Positions 30,373 to 40,329 are shown, numbered from the stretch's first letter. The stretch is DNA of 64,000 bases from Prorocentrum cordatum (GCA_963575745.1 CAUYUJ010005780.1:665001-729000), one strand, 5' to 3'. The notes: a model not told the origin generated them from the sequence alone. Numbers and translations: made by a program.

Positions 30373-31539
30373 TCAAGGCTGCGCGGACCACCGCGGTTGC
30401 AGCTGCGCCCCCTTGCTCGCGTCGAACCGCCCAGGATTCGGATGGGCGTGCAGCATCTTCCAGAACGTGAACGTTCCGTGGCCATCGCTCTTGCCGAGAC
30501 CTGCCCTCGGGCCCCGCACGGGATGCGAGTGCGGCTCCACCTCATACGTGTTGAACTTCGGGCTAGACCAGGATGGGTGGACGCGAATGCCCGAGCCGTC
30601 GTCGCGGATGAGGACGAAATCCCACTGGGGCAGAGGGATTCTTTGCGCCTGTCCTCTGTCCACCCCTTTCGTGTGCCTCATGTTGTCGAGACTGCTAGGG
30701 CACGGGCGGCACTCGCAGCGGACCAACCCGCGACTGCGGTCATTGTCAGGGCCGCACACGACGCGCAGCATTGTAGGTCCATCCATCTGCGCGACCATCT
30801 CCAGCCAAGACCACGGCACTTTGACAGTGTGGTCCCAGTCCCAATCCCTGTTGTCCTGCGCCTTCCCCTTTGCGCGGTACTTAAGGATCTTCGAAATTTC
30901 CTCCGCAACTGCGGTACCTCCGAAGACGGGCGTGCGGCTGCCGAAAGGGTTTTCTCGGTCTTCGTACTCGTCTCGGAACCACTTCAAGGCCGCGTTGTGC
31001 TGCTTATAATTGCCGTTCCAGTTCGCCCTGAAGTTCTCGAAGAATTCCAACTTGAAAATTGGCAGCGGCTCATTGCGCACAATTTGAAACAGCGCAACTG
31101 CGCCTTGTTCTTCGCGCCCTGGGGGAAGCAGGGGACCGCCTCCTTTGCCCGCCGCTGTTGCGGCCGCGGGCTCCGCGGCAGGAGAACCTGCCGAGGCACT
31201 CGAGCGGCCACCTTCCCATGCATTCCACCAGCCACCCTCGTCGTCCCACCAGCGGGCGCCCTCCATTCCCCAACCCTCGCATCCGTTGCCGCCCCATCCG
31301 CCGCCCTCCCATCCGCGACTGCGGTCACTTCCGTCGCCGCCATCCTGCGCTTTTCCTCTCCATCCGCCAAGAGAATCTCCGCCGCCCCAGCCGCCACTGC
31401 GGTCACCTCCGCCGCCGTATCCGCCACTGCGGCCGCCCCAACCCCCACTTGTTCCCCAACCGCCGCCGCTGCTCTTTGAAGAATCCGCAACTGCGGCCCG
31501 TGTTTCCTCTTCCGCTTTGTCATCCCACCCTGCACGCAT
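30373..31539 (-). CDS. 388-aa Gly/Trp-rich protein of unknown function
   Basis: The frame opens at 31,743, but its first ~68 codons translate a GAG/CTC microsatellite into a false hydrophobic stretch. ATG 31,539 (MRAGWDDKAEEETRAAVAD) is preferred. Residues ~20-125: Gly/Trp/Ser-rich repeats (GGWGGRSGGYGGGGDRSGGWGGG) in which variant 12-bp motifs encode RSGG, followed by GARWWDDEGGWWNAWEGG. A comparable Trp-rich stretch ends the EEP-like protein at 16.4 kb. Residues ~165-388 are globular: LPIFKLEFFENFRANWNGNYKQHNAALKWF, WDWDHTVKVPWSWLEMVAQ, CECRPCPSS. No family recognised. First gene of the minus-strand series and nearest the right end. Confidence 0.55.
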   Translation of the reverse strand: MRAGWDDKAEEETRAAVADSSKSSGGGWGTSGGWGGRSGGYGGGGDRSGGWGGGDSLGGWRGKAQDGGDGSDRSRGWEGGGWGGNGCEGWGMEGARWWDDEGGWWNAWEGGRSSASAGSPAAEPAAATAAGKGGGPLLPPGREEQGAVALFQIVRNEPLPIFKLEFFENFRANWNGNYKQHNAALKWFRDEYEDRENPFGSRTPVFGGTAVAEEISKILKYRAKGKAQDNRDWDWDHTVKVPWSWLEMVAQMDGPTMLRVVCGPDNDRSRGLVRCECRPCPSSLDNMRHTKGVDRGQAQRIPLPQWDFVLIRDDGSGIRVHPSWSSPKFNTYEVEPHSHPVRGPRAGLGKSDGHGTFTFWKMLHAHPNPGRFDASKGAQLQPRWSAQP

Positions 31540-31879
31540 CTCTGCCCCGACTGCAGGCCGCGGAGGCGGGCGCGAGCCCGCCCAACCGCCGTGAAACCTA
31601 CCGTCGGCGCGGGCTTGAGCCGAACGTGCATGGAGGAGGAGGATGAGGAGGAGGAGGGTGAATGTGAGGAGGATGATGCGTTCCTGGGAGGTGTGCCTTC
31701 GCGTGCAACACAAGAGCCCTGAGAATTCCTGAGGCCCCTCCAACAGCCAAGGACGCGGATGACAAGAAAGTCGAGAAGATTGGGAACCGATTGAGGATTA
31801 AGAGGCGTGCGACGAAAGGGATGATGATGACGAAGAGGAAGATCAGTGAAGGGGAGGAGCGGACAGGAATTATGGAGGA

Positions 31880-32215
31880 GTGATAGCAGAGGAGGAAGAG
31901 GGGGAAGGGGGAGGAGGAGAAGGAGGAGGAGGAGGGAGAGGAAAAGGGGGAGGAGGAGGAGGAGGAAGAAGGTGAGGAGGAGGAGGAGGAGGAGGAGGAA
32001 GAGGAGGAGGAGGAGGAGGAGGAGGAAGAGGAGGAGGACGACGACGACGAGGAGGAGGAGGAGGAGGAGAGGGAGAAGGAGAACGGGGACAGGAGGACAA
32101 GGACGGAGAAATATAACAAATGAGGGGGAGGAGGCGGAGGAGGAGGAGGACGAGGAGGAGAAGCAGGAAGAGGAGGAGGAGAGGGGGGAGGAAGAGTGCG
32201 CGTGAGACTGGGAGA
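31880..32215. repeat. (GAG)n purine tract
   Basis: ~335 bp of GGAGGAGGAAGAGG with GACGACGACG at 32,038-32,050. No 12-bp motif occurs in this last kilobase of the element. A spacer between gene 1 and the right terminus. Confidence 0.95.
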
Positions 32216-32329
32216 ACGAGGTAATTAATTAGAGAGGGAACGGGGGAGGAGGGAGGACAAGGAAGAGCATACAGCGACGAGAAGAGGAGAAGGAACAGAC
32301 GAAGGCTCCTGCTGATCGCATTTCCGCAT

Positions 32330-32433
32330 CGTTCAAAGCAGTGCCGGGGCACTGCTTTGAACGACTGGTGATGTTCAAAGCAGTTCCCCGGCACTGTGTT
32401 CCATCGTCGCCGTTATAAGGGCTATTGGATTAT
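32330..32433 (-). repeat. Right terminal inverted repeat and hairpin pair
   Basis: Hairpin 1 (32,330-32,363) has perfect 16-base arms identical to left hairpin 2 apart from the loop (GG for CC). Hairpin 2 (32,373-32,402) is imperfect (CAGTTCCCCGGCACTGTGTT). 32,403-32,433 is the inverse of the left terminus with two mismatches. Confidence 0.85.
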
Positions 32434-34819
32434 GCTTAACGATCACCGGCGCCGTTGGCGGTCGCACCAGTGCACTCCGCTCCTCAGCGAACTGGCAACA
32501 CGGCTGGACGCCCCACGTCGGGCCAACTCCGAGAAGGCAAGGCAAGGCACTAAGGCAGCATTCGCGAGGAAAATATATGCGAATGGAACTGCTGGTTTCG
32601 CCCGTTGGAGCACAGCGGCCCTTCTGCCCATGTATCCTCCTCGTTCTCGGGGAACGCGTCCTCGTCGCAGATGAGGCTGCGCTCCGAGCACACCCTCCCG
32701 CCCCCGTGCCTGCGCACATGAGCTCTCGGATGCAGACCAAGGCACCCGCCGTCCAAAAATCTTCTCCTGCTCCTCCATCTCCTCCGTCCTCTTGCTTCTT
32801 GATCCCGTCAAGGGATCCGGGTAACAAAAACACTTAACATAAGCAATGTACCTCCTAGCGAGACATTGGCACACCATGCCCATGTGCCTCCTCATCGTCA
32901 TCCTACTCCCTTCCGTCTGAGAAGCGCAACGCAACGAACAAATGATGTGGCACTGTGAATTCAACCTACGCCTCTCGCTTGCCCCGGCCTCCACCCTTCA
33001 CTGGTCCCCTCTCCTTCGCCGACCGCCGGGCCGCCCTTTCTCCTGATTCCCTGGTCCTGACAAGCATACTCACCTGACCAGCCCATCCCCCAGCCTCCCT
33101 AGCCACCATTCCTCATCCATCCTTTCCGATTCTTATCCCTTCCATCTTTCTCCTCTTGGCCCTTCACGCTAGTCTGATGCACGGAGGCGGTGGGCCCATC
33201 CCACCCCTCCTCCCCCAGCATGGCGAGACTCCTCACTGGGAGCTTTCCTGCGAAGCGAGGAGACCCCGAGGATGGCATCTCGGGAGAGGCCGCAGAACGA
33301 AAAGAACCTGGAATGGGACCACACGTGCTCCCAGACACCCTCCCTGGCCTCACCTGCAATGGACTCCCCCTGGCCCTTCCCCTCCTCACCCCCAGCCTCC
33401 CCCTCCTCCCCAGCGCTGGGCCCTCCTGTAGCCCTGCTCACCATCCACCCACGCGATGTCCCTGTCCCCACACCCCTCCTCTGGCAGCTCGCGTCCACCC
33501 GGCCGAGCACCTGCCGGGACCCGACGGGCGGACGCGGGCTTGCGAGATACAAGCGCGCCGCTTGCTCCTGATCGTCCCGCCTTTTCACTCGTCCTCCTCT
33601 TCCCCTTCCTCGTTTACCCTCGCTTGCACAGCGCCTTAGGAAGGACGCGCGACGAGGGAAACCGTATCCTCCCCTTCCGGCCTTTTTCTCCTCCTGCTCC
33701 TGCTTCTCTGATGCCACAACTTCTTCCTCCTCATCCTCCTCCTTCTCCTCCGCGTCCTCCATATCGCGAGCCCAATCGGTGCGAGACCCTTGAGATGAAA
33801 CAAAACATCATGTGATGAAGAAAAGCCGCACACCAACCTTCGACAATCGAGAGCAGCCCCCCCTTACACACAACTCCCAAGCGTTTTCAGCTTGGGTTTG
33901 GAGATTAACACCTCCGATCTGGACGCTTTGACTGACCAGGGGCGTGCCTCATGCCTTCGGTATCTCCCCTGTTGCCCAGGAGAATCTACAGAGCCAGCTG
34001 TATGTGTCTTTCATGTGTCAAAAGTCCTCGCTGGAATTGAGAATCTGACACCACGCATGCGCAGAACAATGGGGTCGCGGCCGCAAGAAACCCTGACGCG
34101 AAAACCACCCTGAAACTCTACAAAATATCATGCCCAGGGCCCGGGTGTCTGATCCAAGGGTTCTAGCTGGAGAAGCCCACGGTCACCTGGCCCGAAACGT
34201 ATCTTCCTGGGTCGCGCTGGCAAAATTCGCGGGCCACCATCAGAATAGACCGGTGAGATCTTGAGCGGAGTTCTTCCCATGTCGCTGCGCCTTGAAAGGA
34301 AACCAGGGAGTTTCAGGGGAAATGTGTTCTCTGTTGTTGTTCTTGATTGGTTTTGTTTGAACCACTCTGCAACCCGCTTCGAGACATGGAGGGTACCCTG
34401 ACGACCTGAAATTCTTGCGCGCTTCTTGCGACATCTGCAACCATAACCCGCACGGTTGCTGGCAATTCAACTGACCCGTTGCAGATAAGTTTCTTCGGTG
34501 GCGGGGCCACTGTATGCGAGACGTGTGATTGGGGGGGTGAGACCAAAAACATGTTTGGCGCAACAATTTCTGAACGGCCTGGGTACGCAACCGTACATCG
34601 CTGGAAACGAAGAAACCCAAGATTCACCGAAGAAAAACATCTGGCTGTTTGTTGCGCGTCTCCACTGTAACGGGGTGCCAGAAACTGGCACGGTGCCTCT
34701 GGGCACGGAGTGGGCGTATCCTCAGGTCCGTCGCGTGGAGCCCAGACCCCAAATACCGAAATTTGAGTTCCCCCTCGGTTTATGTGGGACTTTGGCGTTC
34801 TCGCTGTGTCGGCTTTCCG
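32434..34819. other. No gene recognised; right flank of the giant element
   Basis: Mixed DNA; pyrimidine-rich at 33,340-33,480 and 33,580-33,760. A 26-bp hairpin-forming repeat (CGGTGCCTCTGGGCACGGAG) lies at 34,691-34,716. No 12-bp motif copies. ORFs here are short or low-complexity. Confidence 0.5.
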
Positions 34820-34960
34820 ACGCTCCAGGACAGCCCAAGAGGCCCCAAAGACCACCGCAAAACGGCCAAAGAGGCCTCCAAAATGGCCCCCACGAAGGCC
34901 TAAGAACGCCCCAAGACGGCCCAAGAGGCGCCTAAGACGGCCCACGAGGGACCAAACACG
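34820..34960 (+). repeat. CCAAGAGGCCCC array 1 (degenerate)
   Basis: CCCCAAAGACCACC/CCCAAGAGGCG units, followed by the family's trailing sequence AATCCGAGCCTTTCGCCCC (35,000-35,020). The ORFs over it on both strands are repeat translations. Confidence 0.7.
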
Positions 34961-37235
34961 GCCCCAACAGGGGCACAAGAGAGGAAACACGAACCGCAAA
35001 TCCGAGCCTTTCGCCCCACAACCCAGGCGAGGTGGCGGATGGGCCGAAGGCCCTTCGATACTAGATGGTTGCCTGGTATGGCTCCTGCGCTATGCATGCC
35101 TTCAACCATGCGTCCCCGTCTCGCTGCAAGCATGCGGCATTTTCGGTTGTCAGCCATGCCCAAGGCGGCGAGAGATCGCTACAAAGAGGGTTGCAATACT
35201 TTTCAGGTCCAGCCGACGACGACTCATCGACCCCCACTGGGGTGTCTCCAGCATGTCGCCAAGAAGCCACCAAGGAGCCCCAATCAAGCGTCTCTCGAAA
35301 CCCGTGGGAGGCAAACAACACATAATGAAGAGCCGCAGGGAATTCCAAAGTGTCTGCTTCCAAGGCTGTCCAGCTTCAAATCTGTCTGGCAAAAAATCAG
35401 ACAGCCCCGAGACGCGCCGAAGACAGGTCTCAAGATGGACGCAAGACGGCCCGAATATCGTTCAAAACAACCCAAAAGGACTCCAAGATGCTCCCCGGCC
35501 CCGCTCGGAGGTCCCCACGATGGTTATTACGAGCCTTTTGTGAGAGAACTCCGTGGAACTACCGCATCGAAACGGCTCCGAGGCCCACGAGCCCCCCCCC
35601 AAGGAATCCCCTCGAAAATCATTACCTGCTGCGTGGCTACGCTGCTGCGCTGGCGAGTCGGCGCGGTGTGCTGCAGGAATGTGAATATCTGGATATTACG
35701 TCTACTCCATAAGCTATGGGGAGCCAAGCAAACACTACGGTTAGAAGAGCAATGGGAGGAATATCGCAAGGTAACCTCTGCGATCAAGATCGCACAGAGA
35801 CACAGTCCTCTGGTGCTGTAGTCCAAGCACTGAAGCTATTTCGATCGAATGTGGACAATCTCCGTTGAAGACGTCGGGCATTGGGACGACGCTTCCGAGC
35901 GAACTGACCGGATCTGACTTCGAGCGCCCTAACTCGGCCCACACCCAGAGAAAACACATACTGCGTCGGCGTCTACCACCACAATACATCTTCGAGGATC
36001 AAATCCCAGGGCCGTGAGCTAAATGACATGCACATGCTCTATATAGAATAATACGGAACGTGGAATGGTCTGCAAAAGGAAGCCGCGCTCGGTCCCATTT
36101 CATGTTGCCGATGAGACTTGGCATTTGTCGGACTTGTTGCTGCACTGCAAAAGGGCCAGAGCGTACCCTACGTCCAGTCCTTCGGACCTGGCGACACATC
36201 TTCTTCGTGGACATTGTGGTTAAGGGGCTTTGCCGTGATGAGTACCATTATTATGGTCATCGCCACCACGGTGTTCTGCATGATGGCCGTCATCTTCACT
36301 TTTACCATCTTGTACGCAACCTCGACGGCTACCACATCACGGACACCGTCCCAATCGTCATCATGGTGACAATCAACATGGTCGCAACGAATTGTCAGAA
36401 CCTTACCGCGCATGAGAAGTAGAGAAACGGAAAGGTACCCATACCACTACTCCCATGGCATCTCCTGGGGTGCGTTCTGACCAAGACTTCGATGGCGACG
36501 AGCTCTCCCAAGAAGCCCAAAAAAGCGAAAGCCAAGGAAGAGCTGTGGTACCATTACCTTTTCCAACTCGGAAATTACCGCGCATGAAGATGGCCATGGA
36601 TGAGGCGACAGACACATCTCCCAGTGGCAGCGACGGCACCCACTCCGCGCTGGAAGCCACATCCACGCCGGCAGCTCCACGCGTCAAGACCGCCGCGGCG
36701 AGGCCGCCGGCGGCCGCCGCCCTCGGGGCAGAGCAGAAACATCTCAGCTACGGCCGGTGCGAAAGGGGACTCTGCTGGTCGCGCCATCCTGAGAAGCCTC
36801 CAGGCGCCCTCGCGGCGCGAGACGCCGGATGGGCAACCCGGGTACGAAAACTGTAGGCAGAGGTCGCTTCACGGTCAGACGCATAAAGTACGTGGGGATG
36901 CGCATCGACTGTAAGGCGCCCAAATACTGACAAAACCCAGCATAGTAGAGGTTACGGAAACACGTAGGTGCAAACGCGTCCAATCGGATGGTGCAGGGAA
37001 AACATCGAAACCTGTGATGAACATTTTGAGTTTTAACTGCGAACGCATCTCAATGATCAAATGATCACAACTATGTACACCACCTCCTCCTTGTCGAGTG
37101 CGGGGGAAACTTGAGCCCTCCTCGGCCCCACTTTGGATTGAGGTTGAACCGTCCTCCCCTCTTCCCCCCTTTCGGGACAAGGGTTGAACGTCTTTGCCTT
37201 CCCCCCTGTGATCCTGATACCAAAACAAAAACACC
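34961..37235. other. No gene recognised
   Basis: Contains the tail of the preceding repeat and a weak CCAAGA-type patch at about 35,440-35,500. At 36,118-36,369 a + frame reads hydrophobic (MSTIIMVIATTVFCMMAVIFTFTILY), but the underlying DNA is CATCA/ATCATC-rich low complexity, so I do not call a membrane protein. Confidence 0.45.
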
Positions 37236-37870
37236 CGAACTGAACCCGTCTAACCCGACCCAGACCCCAAACCCTAAACTATAACCCAATTCCCAATACC
37301 CAAACCCCATCTTCTAAATTCACACACCCTAACTCGAGCCTCTAACCCCAAACCAACCTCACAACCCAAGCCGAACCCGAAACGCTGACCGTGACACCAA
37401 AATTCATCACACCCCAACCCGAACCTTCAACTATAAGCCTAAACTCAGCACCATAATCAAAATTCCTACGCCTTACACTCCCACAACAGCTCTAAACTCA
37501 AAACCTAACCCTGAAACCCTGAGACCCAAACCATACCACCCTACCCGTACCCCTGAACACTGAACCTGTACTTAAACCCTGGCTGGCACCTTACGTCCTC
37601 AGACCCTAGTCCTAACAACCTAAGCATGAACACAACATCTAACCCTGACACACGAATAAACTCTGCCCCAACAACTAAACACCATACACCATAACCCGAA
37701 TGCCGACATCCTGCGCTAAACTTCTCCCTGGCTACCTAACGCTTCCCCGAAGTACTAAATCTAACATGTTAACACTTAAACCCTAACATCCTGCCCCTAA
37801 CCCTAAACACTGTCCCCCCAATCCAACACCCTAACCCTAAACCCTCACACCATCACACCCTAACCTTTTC
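37236..37870. repeat. Interstitial degenerate telomere-like tract
   Basis: ~630 bp of C/A/T-rich DNA dominated by AACCCTAAAC, CCCTAACCC and close variants, clearest at 37,255-37,285 and 37,780-37,865. The unit fits CCCTAAA, the complement of the TTTAGGG type known in plants and many alveolates. The plus strand is the C-rich strand throughout. Heavily diverged, so an old internal relic rather than a chromosome end. Confidence 0.7.
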
Positions 37871-39163
37871 CCACGCGCCAGAGATCACCACGTTCCGTCC
37901 CTTTCGCCTTCAAAGGAGGGAGGGGGATGGACGTAGACCCCCTGGAAGGAAAGGGGGTTCATCGAGCAACTCCCATGTTCATCTGCCGGGGGGAAACCAC
38001 TGCCACTCATGTCATTTAATGTACATGCAAATGTGTATTACGAATGTGTGTGCACGACCGAATGTACATGAGTGTGTGGCTGTGTTGTGGCTGTGTCCCA
38101 TGATGCAACTCCAAACGCATATCAAACTTCTAACGGCGACACGTATAGCGGCCAGCAACTCGTTCATGTGCAAGTTAAGTGACCTTGACAAGAACGTTGT
38201 TGACCGCTCAAAGTCTCACTGCATGCCGGATGCCAATGCCGATTCAGCTATCGAAAGGCTATCACCTTCTATACAAGCCGACGGTCCTCAACAATGCACA
38301 GTGAACCGCTTCATCGAGGGCAAATGCTTGCACATTAAACGCAAATGACCTCCACGCGATCAGGCGATGTCATCTGCTCAAGCTGCTCACCGTTTCTAGG
38401 CCAAAGTGTGAGCCATGAAGCGGCCCCTTAGAGCAATGATAGCCCTAGTGCTTCCCTAGTTGAGGGGGGGGCAGATGACGGTATACATGTGGACATGTCT
38501 ACTTGCCCCTGGAGATCGACAGACACTTCAAGGACCGACAGACCGACCCTCCAAAAAGGGAGAGAGCAAGGGGAGATCATTGGGCGTGCAACTCCCATGG
38601 AGTGCCTCAAAAGCGCTGAACTGCTCAACATTATCCGTCACCGTGCCTCTGGGCACGGAGTGGGCGGTGGACGCCTCCACAGGTCCTTTGCTAAATCCCT
38701 GGAGTCTCAGTCTTCAGTCCTGAGAAGTCTTCAAGGAGCCAGGAGCCCAACTTCTCGAATTTGGCAGGTCTTAATTGCGGTTCCCCTGGGCTCCCCCGCG
38801 TCTTGTCGCACGACTTTGTCGGGCCCAAGTGGACCCGAAGTCGGGGGGCCGAGAGGGCATCTGGGATGCCTAGAATCGTTGACGATCACCGCTCTCAGAT
38901 GTCGGAGATCGTCCAACACTTACCGAGCTTTGGCAGCTGGTGAAGCCCAGTCCCTGAACGCCTGCACCGTGCTCCTCTCGTCCTCGTCTTGGGGTTCCCA
39001 GAACCGTCTGGCGACAGACCACGCGGTGACCTCGGATTCCCAACATCCTCATAGCACTGTCCGCCACCGCACAATCTTGAGACCTTGGAGATCCCGGTCG
39101 CCCGAGATGTCTCCAGAAAACGATCCGAGTTCCAAAAGCGCGTGGTCAACCCTGCGGGCACGA
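37871..39163. other. No gene recognised
   Basis: Contains a TGTGTG/ATGTACATG-rich stretch (38,015-38,090) and the second CCGTGCCTCTGGGCACGGAG repeat at 38,641-38,666. Long + frame 38,489-39,787 runs through unrelated repeats and is not coding. Confidence 0.45.
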
Positions 39164-39360
39164 TTCATATCCGTATCCACTACGTCTTGGACTCTCTGGG
39201 AAGGGGCGCCTAAAGGCCGAGGCGCAGTGGATATGGATACAAATCTAGCCTCTAAGGGCCAGATCTCTTTGCGTATCCACTGCGCCTCGGGTGCCTGGGG
39301 AAGGGAGCCTGAAATTCCAGAAAATGCTAGGGACATGGACACGAGTCTTGCCCGCAACCC
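39164..39360 (+). repeat. Dispersed repeat B, copy 1
   Basis: GTATCCACTACGTCTTGGAC, GGAAGGGGCGCC, GGCGCAGTGGATATGGATAC, then GCGCCTCGGGTGCCTGG and CACGAGTCTTGCCCGCA. The order and most bases match 42,112-42,305. The internal TATCCAC/GTGGATA pairs could fold. Confidence 0.75.
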
Positions 39361-39595
39361 CGAGTCGTCACCACACGGCACACCGTTCGAGAGCCCCCGA
39401 TCGTCGCGCTGGACGCGCCCCGCCCTGCGCCCGCCGGAGGACAGGCCCCTCGAGGCTAGAAATTTCATCGGACGGCGCAGGGGGGGCCACGGCGCACCCT
39501 CGTTCCCTTCTTTTCGGCCCTCCACCTCCTTCTCATCCCCCCGAATTTCTCTCCAGGGCAATGCACAACTTGCGTTTGAAGGATGCAGCCTTCTC

Positions 39596-39735
39596 GCGAA
39601 GAAGCCCCCGAACGGCCCCAAGAAGCCCCCAGGATGCCCAAAAATAAGCCCCCAGGGCCCCCAAAACAGCCCCCAGGAGACCTCAAGAGGCTTCAACACT
39701 GCCTCCAAGAGACTCCCGAAACGCCTGCCAAGAAA
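39596..39735 (+). repeat. CCAAGAGGCCCC array 2
   Basis: CCCCAAGAAGCCCCCAGGAT-type units, directly followed at 39,797 by GGCCGGCGGAATGAGCGAAG, the same trailer as array 4 at 45,192. Confidence 0.75.
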
Positions 39736-40329
39736 ACCCCACCAACGCTGCATTGACAACGATCCCTTGGACAAAAAGCAGAGATGAGGCTACATGGGCC
39801 GGCGGAATGAGCGAAGCGATTAAATAATGCTTCGGCCGGGGCATGTGGAAAAGGCTTCTCCGTCTGCCTCCTCTTCGTCGTCGTCCTCGTCCGTCCCCTT
39901 TTCCCATAGCGTCTTCTCCTTTTCCGGGGCCTCCTCCTCAAGCGCTTCGGTCCAAACCGAAATTGAGCAACGTGAAGCCCCTTCCCTTTGATACCTTCCT
40001 CGGCGCGGGGGGGGGGTAGTCCCGGGGGAGGACCCGGGGGAGCACCGGGGGGGGGGTTCCCGGGTCAGATACACAACCCCCCCCCCTGAAGATGACCTCC
40101 AAGATCGCTCATGTAGCCCTCGATGGCTCCACATCGCTTCCAAGGAGCCTACTAGAGGCTCGAACATCGCGCCAAGACGTCTCCAAGTAGCCACGGAGGC
40201 TTCCAAGAACGCTTCCGGGATGGCTCCAGGTAGCCCCGGAGCCTTCCAAGGACGTTACCGAGAGGCCCGAATCATTGATTTCCCAAAAGGAACACGTACA
40301 CTTTTGGCGTATACGACTTTTCGGCCTTC
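39736..40329. other. No gene recognised
   Basis: Trailer sequences of the array family, a GC-rich GGGGGGG-containing stretch (40,008-40,088), then leader-like DNA of the next array. Confidence 0.45.

Larger units (their letters stand above)
16173..31496 (+). repeat. Interspersed 12-bp motif CCGCNACTGCGG, ~75-80 copies
   Basis: First copy 16,173-16,184, last 31,485-31,496, on average one per ~200 bp. N is mostly A; C is the commonest variant (17,551, 21,851, 23,353, 26,589, 27,121, 27,141), then G (19,542, 29,117, 30,730) and T (22,504, 24,592, 28,085). Apart from a few decayed copies all are in the same orientation. Copies lie in intergenic DNA (27,690-27,766; 29,934; 30,222-30,370) and in ORFs. 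On the coding strand (CCGCAGTNGCGG) the three frames give AAVA(D/E), RSCG and PQLR. None lies outside the element. Confidence 0.92.
16004..32433 (-). mobile_element. Candidate 16.4-kb giant TIR DNA transposon
   Basis: Seen: the left end reads ATAATCCGAAAGCCCTTATA, then ACGGCGACGA. The reverse complement of the right end reads the same with two mismatches. Inside each terminus lie two hairpins with core AAAGCAGTGCC/GGCACTGCTTT. Six long ORFs all read on the minus strand, including a DDE transposase-like protein. About 75-80 copies of CCGCNACTGCGG are confined to the interval. Known: autonomous cut-and-paste DNA transposons have TIRs plus a DDE transposase; Polinton/Maverick elements have a similar size. 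No DNA polymerase, packaging ATPase or capsid protein is seen, so it is not an obvious Polinton. I found no convincing target-site duplication (left flank ...ACTCCCA, right flank GCTTAAC...). Inferred: a large, possibly still mobile element, with one gene carrying a frameshift. Confidence 0.75.

Noticed and set aside
16428-31479. Plus-strand ORFs across the giant element (for example 24,0xx, 25,6xx, 28-29 kb, 30-31 kb)
   Set aside because: Antisense shadows of the minus-strand genes; RNCG, NCG and TAA/CGP strings in them are the 12-bp motif read from the other strand.
16173-31496. CRISPR-like array from the regularly recurring 12-mer
   Set aside because: Spacing is irregular, the repeat is only 12 bp, and intervening DNA is coding.
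31540-31743. Apparent N-terminal signal/transmembrane stretch of the 31.5-kb gene
   Set aside because: LLTFTLLLLILLLHA is encoded by the GGAGGATGAGGAGGA repeat; an ATG further in is more plausible.
31598-32394. Ser/Leu/Pro or Glu/Arg homopolymer ORFs
   Set aside because: GAG microsatellite read in different frames.
16019-32418. TTATAA at both ends as a piggyBac-like TTAA target duplication
   Set aside because: The bases outside it (AGCCC/GGGCT and beyond) are also inverted complements, so TTATAA lies inside the terminal repeat.
16004-32433. Polinton/Maverick or giant-virus insertion
   Set aside because: Size and TIRs fit, but no DNA polymerase B, integrase with zinc finger, packaging ATPase, protease or capsid protein is seen.
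36118-36369. Small membrane protein
   Set aside because: Hydrophobic run arises from ATCATC/CATCTTCAC low-complexity DNA; a second frame over the same bases is equally open.
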